From NCBI GenBank assembly GCA_963580455.1, contig OY756969.1, forward strand, positions 9,253,501-9,317,500: a stretch of DNA of 64,000 bases. Reading direction: 5' to 3'. The position numbers were made by a program, and so were the translations under genes. The stretch is from Euonymus europaeus (Eukaryota; Streptophyta; Magnoliopsida; Celastrales; Celastraceae). The notes under the pieces were generated by a model. That model saw only the letters and a program-made list of their open reading frames with translations. It was not told where the DNA came from and did no database searches. Shown piece after piece: positions 33,630 to 43,357 of this stretch (positions are counted from its first letter, which is position 1; every line of letters begins with the position of its first letter).

Positions 33630-35854
33630 TGTGAAACCCCGACCCAAAAATATTAAGTTCTAGTTAATTTGCGGTAGATAAGAATAATTTGGAATAGATT
33701 CGGGAGATTACGGACCCACCCGAGTTGCATAAGTCCATAAGGAAACATTTTGGAACTAGGGTCACTAAATGGGTCATAACTTTTACCACAGATGTCCGTT
33801 TCGGGCCCATAATATATCAAATCGAAGTTAAGACCGAGACGAAGTTGAAAAAAATGGGGCCACACGCCTAGGTAGGCGCCTAGGCGGTGTGCACCTAGGC
33901 GTGTGCAAAAGCGCGCCCAGAAGCGCCCAGGACAGTGTGTCTTCATAAACCATTTAGGCCAGAGCGCCTAGGCGCAACCCGAGCTTTCAAAACAGACTCC
34001 AACGAGAGTTTTAGACAGATTTTTGGTTTTGGTTCATCCTAGAGAGAGAGAGAGCGACGATTCTAGAGAGAAAATCATTTGAGGTGATTCTTTGAGAGTC
34101 TAAGCTTGGATTGGAGACTTGGAGAAGATTCAAGGAAGATTTCAAGGTTTGAGGTAAGTTTTCCTAGAGTTTTTCATTGGAGTTTTCTTTAGATTTGGTT
34201 AGTTCCGTTTGGAATTGATATCTAGGGTTTAGATATGTTGATATAGACTTGTTTGTGGACCTATGTGCAGGTTTAGTTGGGATTTTGGAGTAAGATTTGG
34301 ATTGGGCTTTGGAACAAGCTTTTGAAAGAGAATTCTAGAGAGAGAAGGTAAGTATTTCGATTTTTGTTGATTGATTGTTATTGGTAGGGATAATGTGGTA
34401 TGTTTTGGTTGATATTGTGAGTTCGATTATGTGAATCGATAGGTTTGGGAGAAACGAGGGTTCGAAACCCTAATTTGGTATTTGAGGTGATTGTGCTCAA
34501 CTTGAGGTAGGGGATTTCTTGACCCTTTCTTACTTTAATATCGTTCGTTTATTCTAAAATTGCGGTTCGAATTCTCATTGGTCTCTTTGTTTGTGTTCTT
34601 GCCTTATAGTGCCTAAGGAAGAACGAACCTAGGGTCTATTTATATATCCTTCTAAATGTAGATTGCATTGCCCAATTACATGTTCAATCATCCATTGAGC
34701 ATGTTTTGAATCTTGTCATGCATCATTAGTAGTTGTATATATATATATAGGTTGATATATATGTGTATTTGGCATGGCACGAGCATGAATGCATTAGAGC
34801 TTGCATGGGATGCTCGGGTATGGACTCGGGATACCATAGGTTACTTGAAAGTCACATGGGAGGATGGTTGCGTGTCAAGGCATGGGCACGGATCATATGA
34901 CTCCATGTGAGGCAACACACTTAAGGTGTGGGTGTGACGGGGTTCACACAACCGGGTAGAACCTTCGCGGGTGTAATGCGAATGATGATTGCGCTCTCAT
35001 TCATGATGGTTGGGAACCATGTGGTACATTTGAGGTTTGGTCAATCCATAGTGGAAGACTAGTGGATTGATGAATGTGTTTCACCATGAAGGGAATACCC
35101 GGACTATTAGTTGTGTTATGTGACATGTTCATAGAAGAGAACATATTGATGCATTATCTTTTCTTTAATAACCGCCATGTTGCTTATTTTACTCTTTACC
35201 CCTACTGAGCTTCTAGCTCACCCTTTATTTTTCTTCCTCCCTACAGGTGAGACTGATACTAGTGCCAGAGGTGCGGATCAGTAGAGACGACGCTGTGGCA
35301 TGGATGGCTCTTGGAGAGGGTGTAGGTTTGGGATTAGAGTCTTAAACCTTTTTGTTGAAATATTTGTATGAAATGATTCCATGTGTGATATCTTGACTGT
35401 GTGACACCGTAAGGTGTGGATTATGGACGGTTAGAAGGTTATTCCATTGATGTGGGACTTCTGAACCGGGTGTGGACATTTAGTCCTGTTTATTGGTTGT
35501 GTGGAATCATTGTGATGTATGAATCATGGATTCAGTTTGTGCATGCTGCTAGATGGCCTGAGGCCATAGGTTGTGAATTTGCATGCTGCTAGATGGCCTG
35601 AGGCCATAGGTTGTGAATTTGCCTGCTGTTAGATGGCCGGAGGCCTTGCTAGGTTGGGATGTGATTATATGATGTTATGTTGCGTTTAATCAGGTGGGCA
35701 TTACCCGAAATACGGGGAGATGCTGCCGGATTTTTGTTGGAAGATTTAACTTAGTTAGACGAACTAGAGTTGAATCCCGGTGTTGAGAATCACATTGACA
35801 ACCAAGGACGGTGCGGTGAGCACCCTGTAACGTTCCCAAAATTGGGGCGTTACA
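33630..35854 (+). mobile_element. Element A 5' LTR (2225 bp)
   Basis: It starts TGTGAAACCCC and ends GGGGCGTTACA, followed by the PBS. Landmarks: a U3 block AATGGGTCATAAC (33770) and GGGCCCATAATATATCAA (33804); a palindromic GCGCCTAGGCG cassette (33863-33975); donor-like GAGGTAAG (34152), AAGGTAAG (34345) and acceptor-like TACAGGTGAG (35245); the GTTCTTGCC to GAAGAACGAACC block (34577-34630); three GGCC-type repeats (35534-35650); and the hairpin CCCG/CGGG (35704-35716). Frames inside, such as 33653-33946 on the minus strand and 34713-34910, are not genes. Confidence 0.95.
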
Positions 35855-35857
35855 ATT

Positions 35858-35869
35858 TGGTATCGGAGC
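35858..35869 (+). other. Primer binding site of element A
   Basis: TGGTATCGGAGC starts three bases after the LTR. It differs by one base from the standard complement of the initiator methionine tRNA 3' end (TGGTATCAGAGC). Confidence 0.9.
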
Positions 35870-35938
35870 GAGGTTAGATTAAAGACCTAGGTATGGGTCT
35901 GGGATGTGAGGGGCGTATGTTAGCGTTGTCTCCAAGCC

Positions 35939-36046
35939 ATGCCACGAGCTCTACTGATCCGGTATGTTTCTTTTTCCCTTTTAAATCCCCAATTGAGCTA
36001 TTTGTTGATAGTATTATCTATGTGCCATGCAGATGAATACTCGTAG
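35939..36046 (+). other. Upstream ORF overlapping the gag start
   Basis: A 35-codon frame from ATG at 35939 to TAG at 36044 overlaps the gag AUG in another frame. The same stretch holds a possible leader intron: CGGTATGT at 35959-35966, a T-rich tract and TGCAG ending at 36032, just before the second gag Met. Either would affect gag translation. Only the sequence signals are seen; use is not shown. Confidence 0.4.
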
Positions 36047-37772
36047 GACTGTAAGGTCTACGCCTACCGATGAGACACCTAAGGGTGGGGGTGGGCGTGC
36101 TACTACCCGGAGAGGCCGGGGTAGGGGACGTAGTGTTGGTACGATGCGCGCTCCTAGGCGTGCAACGGGTACTCAGGAATCTGTACCTGAGGAGGCTAGA
36201 GAGAGGACCCCAGAGGTTCCACTGGGACAGGTAGTGAGGACTGAGGGAGTTACAGCGACTGCCAGTAATACCGTAGCAGTACCACCGATGACTTTACAGG
36301 AGCTCACGGGAATTGTGATGAACCTGGTTCAAGTGGTTCAGTCACAAGTGGTTAGAGCTGCAGAAGTTCGCACAGAGGAGCTTACACCTACACCTCCTCC
36401 TACATTAGGAGCGGGTGCTGAGGTGGAGGCATATCCGAGGCCGAGTAGAGGTATCTATGAGGTTGATCAGTTGAGGAGAACTACTCCTCCCACGTTCTCC
36501 GGAGATGGAGAGGGGACAGAAGCTGAAGAATGGCTAAAGCAAATGAGTGCTAGATTAGATACGTTGGAGATACCCGACAGTAGAAGGGTGAGGCTGGTCT
36601 ACTTCTATCTGAGTGGGTCAGCACATGAATGGTGGAGTGCACTTGATGAGGGGAAGAATGACCTCTCATGGGCATCATTTGAAGACTTGTTCATGCAGAA
36701 GTTTGTTCCGAGGCCTTTTCAGACGGAGAGGGCAAAGAAATTCCTAGAGCTGATACAGACACGGGAGATGACGGTGGCACACTACACCAAACAGTTTGAG
36801 ATGCTCTATCGGTTTGGGAAGCAGTTTGCTCCGACCGATGAGAGTAAGGCTATGAGATATCGTAGTGGGCTACTTCCGAGCCTTGGTAGGATGGTGTTGG
36901 CTACTAGGGTGAAGAGGTATGCCGAGACGGTGGAGATGGCATTAGAGTTTGAGCAAAGTGTGAAGGAAGAAGCTCAGCGGAGTATACTAACTTCCGGGGG
37001 TAATAGTGGTGGTGGTGGAAGTAGTAACAAGCGTCAGAGGACCGATTCCTACTCACAGAAAGGGGATCAGGGCAAGGGTCCTAGGGCACAAGGGGGCAAG
37101 ATGACTTGTTTCAGGTGTGGGAAAGAAGGGCACAAGCAGAATCAGTGCAGATCTACTGGGATCAAGTGCTTTGGGTGTGGCAAGATTGGCCACAAGAAAA
37201 GTGAGTGTCGAAAGAGTAGTAAGGAAGCACAACAGTCTACGGCGCCTGGATTACCAGCTCCAGCATCGGTTCCATCTCTCCCATCTATTGTTCCATCTGG
37301 GGGGAGGGGGCGCGGTGGCTCTAGACAGCAGCAGCCGCAGACAGCTATTACTCAGACAAGGATGTTTGCTATGGGGCACCAAGAGGCACCAGAGCATCCG
37401 AACTTCATTGGAGGTACTTTTCTCGTTCCGAATTGTTTGGCGAGGGTGTTGTTTGATTCTGGGGCCACAACATCTTTTATCACTAGTACCTTTGCACGTT
37501 CACTTGGGTTAGAGGTTTCGCCAATAAGGCGCATGTTCACGGTGACTTCGCCGATGGGGTATTTCACTCCGTTGGAGGGGATAGCCTTTGGTTGTGAGTG
37601 TCGGTTTGGAGAAGTGGTCTTAAAGGCCGACTTCTATGTGATGGACTTCAAGGAGTTCGATGTGATCCTTGGAGTTGATTGGTTGACAAAGTACCATGGG
37701 TTGTTGGATTTTTGGGAGAGAAAAATCACACTCAGGGTACCCGAGGGTGGAGTGATACAGTTAAAGGGATAA
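36027..37772 (+). CDS. Element A gag-protease ORF
   Basis: An open 581-codon frame. The start may be Met1 (36027) or Met3 (36033), where MNTRRTVRSTPTDE begins. The N-terminus is basic and Pro/Thr-rich. The gag core lies at about residues 148-320 (FSGDGEGTEAEEWLKQMSAR, then YLSGSAHEWW, then FVPRPFQTERAKKFLELIQT). Two CCHC zinc knuckles, CFRCGKEGHKQNQC and CFGCGKIGHKKSEC, lie near residues 362-395 and bind RNA. The aspartic protease follows, with VLFDSGATTSFIT near residue 480 and FDVILGVDWLTKYHG near 550. The ORF ends at a TAA where element B has a Ser codon, so a gag-pol fusion has been cut short. Gag and protease themselves look intact. Confidence 0.93.
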   Translation: MQMNTRRTVRSTPTDETPKGGGGRATTRRGRGRGRSVGTMRAPRRATGTQESVPEEARERTPEVPLGQVVRTEGVTATASNTVAVPPMTLQELTGIVMNLVQVVQSQVVRAAEVRTEELTPTPPPTLGAGAEVEAYPRPSRGIYEVDQLRRTTPPTFSGDGEGTEAEEWLKQMSARLDTLEIPDSRRVRLVYFYLSGSAHEWWSALDEGKNDLSWASFEDLFMQKFVPRPFQTERAKKFLELIQTREMTVAHYTKQFEMLYRFGKQFAPTDESKAMRYRSGLLPSLGRMVLATRVKRYAETVEMALEFEQSVKEEAQRSILTSGGNSGGGGSSNKRQRTDSYSQKGDQGKGPRAQGGKMTCFRCGKEGHKQNQCRSTGIKCFGCGKIGHKKSECRKSSKEAQQSTAPGLPAPASVPSLPSIVPSGGRGRGGSRQQQPQTAITQTRMFAMGHQEAPEHPNFIGGTFLVPNCLARVLFDSGATTSFITSTFARSLGLEVSPIRRMFTVTSPMGYFTPLEGIAFGCECRFGEVVLKADFYVMDFKEFDVILGVDWLTKYHGLLDFWERKITLRVPEGGVIQLKG

Positions 37773-39569
37773 AAGGGTATTCCTTGTTCACATTTCTTGG
37801 AAAATCCTTCATACCAAGATTGTGGAATGGCGAGTTTGATTACTTCGGCACCTAAGGGTGATTTTTCTACACCGATAAGGGTAGTGGATGAATTTATGGA
37901 TGTATTTCCGGAAGAGTTACCGGGATTACCTCCAAGAAGAGAAATTGACTTTGCAATAGAGTTACATCCGAACGTGAAGCCAATTTCGATTCCTCCGTAT
38001 CGAATGGCTCCGGCAGAGTTGAAGGAGTTGATGACGCAACTGGAAGAGTTGCAAGACTTGGGATTCATAAGGCCGAGTGTGTCCCCGTGGGGAGCACCGG
38101 TGCTATTCGTGAAAAAGAAAGATGGGTCGTTGCGGATGTGTATCGACTATCGACAGCTGAATAAGGTTACGGTAAAGAACAAGTACCCTTTGCCAAGAAA
38201 TAATGATTTGTTTGACCAATTGAGAGGTGCTAGGCATTTCTCTAAGATTGATTTGAGGTCGGGTTATCATCAGCTGAGGATAAAGGATGAAGATATCCAG
38301 AAGACGGCGTTTAGAACTCGTTATGGGCATTATGAGTTCCTTGTGATGCCGTTTGGGTTGACAAATGCCCCGACGGTGTTCATGGACCTAATGCAAAGGG
38401 TTCTTAGATCGTTTTTGGACAAGTTTGTTGTAGTATTTATCGATGATATATTGATTTATTCTCCTACGGAGGAAAAACATGAGGAACACATGAGAGTGGT
38501 TCTGCAGACGCTAAAGGAGAATCAGTTGTATGCCAAATTGAGCAAATGTGAGTTTTGGGCTACGGAGGTGAAATTCTTAGGCCATGTAATTACTCAAGAG
38601 GGTATTGCAGTTGATTACTCCAAAGTTGAGTCAGTTCTGAATTGGGTGAGGCCAAAGAATGTAACAGAAATTCGAAGTTTTCTAGGGTTGGCAGGCTACT
38701 ATCGAAGGTTCATTCTGGACTTTTCGAGAGTGGCTGCACCCATGACGCAGTTAACCAAGAAAGGTATACCATTTGTGTGGACAGACAAGTGTGAGATGGC
38801 ATTTGAAGAGTTGAAGAAGAGGTTAACAACATATCCAGTGTTAGTAGTGTCGGAGAGAGATGTAGGCTACCAGGTGTATTGCGATGCATCTGGAGTGGGA
38901 TTGGGATGTGTGCTGATGCAGCGTGGGAGAGTTGTGGAGTACGGCTCTAGACTGTTGAAGACACACGAGAGGAATTATCCAGTTCACGATCTGAAACTTG
39001 CAGCGGTTGTGTTTGCTTTGAAGCAATGGCGATATTATCTCTACGGAGAACGGTTTGAGGTGTTCTCAGATCATAAGAGCCTCAAGTATTTATTCACCCA
39101 GAAGGAATTGAACTTGTGGCAAAGGAGGTGGATGGAATACTTGGAGGACTTTGACTTCAATTTGCAATACCATCCCGGTAAAGCAAATGTGGTGGCGGAT
39201 GCGTTGAGTCGGAAACTTAGGGTGGCTAATTTGTGCTTACATGAATGCGGGATTGTGGAGACAATCAACCAGTTCGGTTTGGATTTGAGGGGTGAAGAAG
39301 AAAGAGTATTCTTGAGTAGCATGACCTCGAGACCGCAGATGGTCCAGAAGGTTATGGATGCTCAAAATGGTGATTTGACATTTGATGTACTAGATGGGGG
39401 TTCCGGATGGGTCCGTGGAAACGATGGAGGAGTGAGATACGTGGGAAGATTGGTAGTTCCCAATGACGAAGAGTTACAACAAGAGATATTGAAGGAGGCA
39501 CACCATTCAGGGTTTGCCATGCATCCGGGGGGTACGAAAATGTACCAAGACTTGAAACGAAGTTTCTAG
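37773..39569 (+). CDS. Element A RT-RNase H and start of integrase
   Basis: An open frame of about 590 codons from the Met at 37797, read through from 37773 in the same frame as gag-protease. RT contains [34 protein letters not shown] and the catalytic [12 protein letters not shown]. RNase H has [12 protein letters not shown] (Asp), a Glu near [23 protein letters not shown] (Asp) and the C-terminal block ending [10 protein letters not shown] (Asp). The integrase zinc motif begins with [11 protein letters not shown], then a TAG at 39567 replaces an expected Trp codon (the next codon is Trp). The single-frame layout with gag indicates a one-ORF Tekay polyprotein originally. Confidence 0.93.
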   Translation, partial: KGIPCSHFLENPSYQDCGMASLITSAPKGDFSTPIRVVDEFMDVFPEELPGLPPRREIDFAIELHPNVKPISIPPYRMAPAELKELMTQLEELQDLGFIRPSVSPWGAPVLFVKKKDGSLRMCIDYRQLNKVTVKNKYPLPRNNDLFDQLRGARHFSKIDLRSGYHQLRIKDEDIQKTAFRTRYGHYEFLVMPFGLTNAPTVFMDLMQRVLRSFLDKFVVVFIDDILIYSPTEEKHEEHMRVVLQTLKENQLYAKLSKCEFWATEVKFLGHVITQEGIAVDYSKVESVLNWVRPKNVTEIRSFLGLAGYYRRFILDFSRVAAPMTQLTKKGIPFVWTDKCEMAFEELKKRLTTYPVLVVSERDVGYQVYCDASGVGLGCVLMQRGRVVEYGSRLLKTHERNYPVHDLKLAAVVFALKQWRYYLYGERFEVFSDHKSLKYLFTQKELNLWQRRWMEYLEDFDFNLQYHPGKANVVADALSRKLRVANLCLHECGIVETINQFGLDLRGEEERVFLSSMTSRPQMVQKVMDAQNGDLTFDVLDGGSGWVRGNDGGVRYVGRLVVPNDEELQQEILKEAHHSGFAMHPGGTKMYQDLKRSF

Positions 39570-40438
39570 TGGAAGGGGATGAAGGCCGATGTGGCTAGGT
39601 ATGTGGCGAAGTGTCTAACTTGCCAACAAGTGAAGGGTGAACATCAGAAACCAGGGGGGTTGCTCCAACCACTACCGGTAGCGCAATGGAAATGGGAGAG
39701 GATCACTATGGATTTTTTGACGGGACTTCCAATGACTCAGAAACGATACGACACGGTCTGGGTGATTGTGGATCGATTGACTAAGTCGGCACATTTTCTA
39801 CCAATGACAAGATGGATTCGTTGGAATCCTTGAGCAATTACTACATGAGAGAAATTGTGAAACTGCATGGAGTTCCATTATCTATCATGTCAAACCGGGA
39901 TCCACGGTTCACAGGTAGATTCTGGAACAGTTTGCAAGAGGCTTTGGGGATGAAGCTAGATTTCAGTACAGCTTACCATCCTCAGAGTGATGGCCAAAGC
40001 GAGAGAACTATACAGATTTTGGAGGATATGCTTAGAGCATGTGTGGTGGACTTCAGAAAGAGTTGGGATCGGTACATATACTTGGCTGATTTTGTGTACA
40101 ACAACTCATTCCAAAGTAGTATCGGTATGGCTCCTTTCGAGGCATTATACAGAAGACCTTGCAGGTCACCATTGTGTTGGGCTAAAGTCGGTGAGAAAGT
40201 AGTTTCAGGACCGGAGATGGTCAAAGAAGCTCAAGAACGAGTTGAAGAGATAAAAAGACGGCTCATTATAGCTCAGAGTCACCAGAAGTCATATGCTGAT
40301 AAGAGGAGAAGACCGTTAGAGTTTCCAGTGGGTGACAAGGTGTTTTTGAAAGTCAGCCCGAGACGCGGTATTCAACGATACAGTAAACAGGGAGTTACAC
40401 GCCGGATCTGTCGCATGTGTTGGATTGGACCACGTTAG
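39570..40438 (+). pseudogene. Element A integrase core, frameshifted and mutated
   Basis: The frame 39579-39833 has the zinc Cys pair ([13 protein letters not shown]) and first core Asp ([13 protein letters not shown]). A 1-base deletion near 39808 moves reading to 39812-40438, which reads [17 protein letters not shown], then MSNRDPRFTGRFW and TAYHPQSDGQSERTI with the core Glu. Counting 35 residues back from that Glu lands on the Asn of SNRDP (codon AAC at 39893), where Asp is required. Later DFVYNNSFQSSIGMAPFEAL and KVFLKVSPRRGIQRYSKQG follow. The frame then leaves the protein because about 46 codons of the GPY/F region are deleted at about 40392. Confidence 0.88.
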
Positions 40439-40638
40439 AAGTTGAGGAAGACGGGAGTTACGCGCTACAACTAGTGAAGATCGTAGATCGCCAAGACAAG
40501 ATCACAAGATCGAGTGTCATACCATTGGTGAAGGTGATGTGGATGTACCATGGAGTTGAAGAAGCAACTTGGGAGCTTGAATACCAAAATGAGGGAGAAG
40601 CATCCGGAGTTGTTCGACAGTTCAGGTATGTTGAGTAA
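40393..40638 (+). pseudogene. Element A chromodomain remnant
   Basis: After the deletion junction the frame reads YTPDLSHVLDWTTLEVEEDG, then YALQLVKIVDRQDKITRSSV and KVMWMYHGVEEATWELE, then stops at 40638. The VKVMW and EEATWE signature is that of Tekay-lineage chromodomains. It is in a different frame from the integrase upstream. Confidence 0.82.
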
Positions 40639-40656
40639 TTTCGGGGACGAAATTTC

Positions 40657-40672
40657 TTTAAGGGGGAAGGGA
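40657..40672 (+). other. Polypurine tract of element A
   Basis: TTTAAGGGGGAAGGGA lies directly before the 3' LTR; it is preceded by the family's CGGGGACGAAATTTC word. Confidence 0.9.
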
Positions 40673-42903
40673 TGTGAAACGCCGACCCAAAAATATTAAG
40701 TTCTAGTTAATTTGCGGTAGATAAGAATAATTTGGAATAGATTCGGGAGATTACGGACCCACCCGAGTTGCATAAGTCCATAAGGAAACATTTTGGAACT
40801 AGGGTCACTAAATGGGTCATAACTTTTACCACAGATGTCCGTTTCGGGCCCATAATATATCAAATTGAAGTTAAGACCGAGACGGAGTTGAACCAAATAG
40901 GGCCACATGCCTAGGCAGTGTGCGCCTAGGCGTGTGCAAAAGTGCGCCCAGAAGCGCCCAGGACATTGTGTCTTCATAAACCATTTAGGCCAGAGCGCCT
41001 AGGCGCCCAGAGTAGCGCCTAGGCGCAACCCGAGCTTTCAAAACAGACTCCAGCGAGAGTTTTAGATAGATTTTTGGTTTTGGTTCATCCTAGAGAGAGA
41101 GAGCGACGATTCTAGAGAGAGAAGATCATTTGAGGTGATTCTTTGAGAGTCTAAGCTTGGATTGGAGACTTGGAGAAGATTCAAGGAAGATTTCAAGGTT
41201 TGAGGTAAGTTTTCCTAGAGTTTTTCATTGGAGTTTTCTTTAGATTTGGTTAGTTCCGTTTGGAATTGATATCTAGGGTTTAGATATGTTGATATAGACT
41301 TGTTTGTGGACCTATGTGTAGGTTTAGTTGGGATTTTGGAGTAAGATTTGGATTGGGCTTTGGAACAAGCTTTTGAAAGAGAATTCTAGAGAGAGAAGGT
41401 AAGTATTTCGATTTTTGTTGATTGATTGTTATTGGTAGGGATAATGTGCTATGTTTTGGTTGATATTGTGAGTTCGATCATGTGAATCGATAGGTTTGGG
41501 AGAAACGAGGGTTCGAAACCCTAATTTGGTATTTGAGGTGATTGTGCTCAACTTGAGGTAGCGGATTTCTTGACCCTTTCTTACTTTAATATCATTCGTT
41601 TATTCTAAAATTGCGGTTCGAATTCTCATTGGTCTCTTTGTTTGTGTTCTTGCCTTATAGTGCCTAAGGAAGAACGAACCTAGGGTCTATTTATATATCC
41701 TTCTAAATGTAGATTGCATTGCCTAATTACATGTTCAATCATCCATTGAGCATGTTTTGAATCTTGTCATGCATCATTAGTAGTTGTATATATATATAGG
41801 TTGATATATATGTGTATTTGGCATGGCACGAGCATGAATGCATTAGAGCTTGCATGGGATGCTCGGGTATGGATTCGGGATACCATAGGTTACTTGAAAG
41901 TCACATGGGAGGATGGTTGCGTGTCAAGGCATGGGCACGGATCATATGACTCCATGTGAGGCAACACACTTAAGGTGTGGGTGTGACGGGGTTCACACAA
42001 CCGGGTAGAACCTTCGCGGGTGTAATGTGAATGATGATTGCGCTCTCATTCATGATGGTTGGGAACCATGTGGTACATTTGAGGTTTGGTCAATCCATAG
42101 TGGAAGACTAGTGGATTGATGAATGTGTTTCACCCCGAAGGGAATACCCGGACTATTAGTTGTGTTATGTGACATGTGCATAGAAGAGAACATATTGATG
42201 CATTATCTTTTCTTTAAAAACCGCCATGTTGCTTATTTTACTCTTTACCCCTACTGAGCTTCTAGCTTACCCTTTATTTTTCTTCCTCCCTACAGGTGAG
42301 ACTGGTACTAGTGCCAGAGGTGCGGATCAGTAGAGACGACGCTGTGGCATGGATGGCTCTTGGAGAGGGTGTAGGTTTGGGATTAGAGTCTTAAACCTTT
42401 TTGTTGAAATATTTGTATGAAATGATTCCATGTGTGATATCTTGACTGTGTGACACCGTAAGGTGTGGATTATAGACGGTTAGAAGGTTATTCCATTGAT
42501 GTGGGACTTCTGAACCGGGTGTGGACATTTAGTCCTGTTTATTGGTTTTGTGGAATCATTGTGATGTATGAATCATGGATTCAGTTTGTGCATGCTGCTA
42601 GATGGCCTGAGGCCATAGGTTGTGAATTTGCATGCTGCTAGATGGCCTGAGGCCATAGGTTGTGAATTTGTCTGCTGTTAGATGGCCGGAGGCCTTGCTA
42701 GGTTGGGATGTGATTATATGATGTTATGTTGCGTTTAATCAGGTGGGCATTACCCGAAATACGGGGAGATGCTGCCGGATTTTTGTTGGAAGATTTAACT
42801 TAGTTAGACGAACTAGAGTTGAATCCCGGTGTTGAGAATCACATTGACAACCAAGGACGGTGCGGTGAGCACCCCGTAACGTTCCCTAAATTGGGGCGTT
42901 ACA
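40673..42903 (+). mobile_element. Element A 3' LTR (2231 bp)
   Basis: It begins TGTGAAACGCC and ends GGGGCGTTACA. It differs from the 5' LTR mainly in the palindromic cassette (40905-41030), where about 15 bp is missing in one place and about 20 bp (CCCAGAGTAGCGCCTAGGCG region) extra in another, and by scattered transitions. The hairpin CCCG/CGGG recurs at 42753-42765. The antisense frame at 40696-40977 matches the one in the 5' LTR because the DNA is repeated. Confidence 0.95.
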
Positions 42904-43240
42904 AAGTTCATCACTATTCCTACAAAAGCCTCTAAAGTCACAGGCTGCCCCATAGTACTGGTAGGAGCAACATGTACCTTCGGTAATACTGGCTCTAGAG
43001 TCCTTCCTGATCCTCCACCCTCTCATTGGTGTCATTCTTCAGCACTGAATCCTGAGTGCTAGGAGTGGCCTAGTAGCATACGTCACTCCTCTACCTTAGC
43101 CCCTACCACGACCCTTGGGTCACCCTCACCTGTTCCCATCTCTCGGGGTCGCCACAACGCGAGTAGATCGAGTCTCCATATGAGTATCCAACTGCACCAC
43201 AACAGCTAGGATACTTAACATAATTCATTTAATCAAGGAT
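42904..43240 (-). pseudogene. Element B gag N-terminal part, degenerate
   Basis: Minus-strand continuation of B's gag beyond element A. The start AAGTTCATCAC pairs with the end of the 33629 side to restore the gag segment homologous to the VMNLVQVVQS segment of A. Upstream it is Arg-, Gly- and Thr-rich as in the A N-terminus (compare RGRGRG), but stops and shifts leave no frame. Confidence 0.7.
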
Positions 43241-43340
43241 TTAATGGATAAGAAAACATACCAGATCAGCAGAGGTCGTGACATGGCCACTTACTAACAT
43301 ATATATAAGACCCAACCCCGAATACTATGTAGAGCTAACC

Positions 43341-43357
43341 TCCCTCTGATATGAAAC
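43341..43357 (-). other. Degenerate primer binding site of element B
   Basis: On the minus strand the LTR end GGGCATCACA is followed by GTTTCATATCAGAGGG, recognisable against TTTGGTATCAGAGC. Confidence 0.6.

Larger units (their letters stand above)
33630..42903 (+). mobile_element. Tekay chromovirus element A, complete structure, defective
   Basis: A 9.27-kb element with 5' LTR, PBS, gag-PR, RT-RNase H, integrase, chromodomain, PPT and 3' LTR, in forward orientation inside reverse element B. The LTRs differ by roughly 30-40 substitutions and a few indels in about 2.2 kb by eye (about 98% alike), so it is fairly young. Despite this, pol has two in-frame stops (37770 and 39567), a frameshift near 39808, an Asp-to-Asn change at an integrase catalytic site (39893) and a deletion of about 140 bp near 40392. 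It cannot encode its own integration machinery. Confidence 0.95.

Noticed and set aside
34713..34910. 65-codon frame in LTR A.
   Set aside because: It is LTR sequence; the homologous stretch in other LTRs does not keep the frame.
36027..37772. A 581-codon host zinc-finger protein.
   Set aside because: Gag core, paired CCHC knuckles and DSGA protease lie between LTRs with PBS and PPT, so it is a retrotransposon gene.
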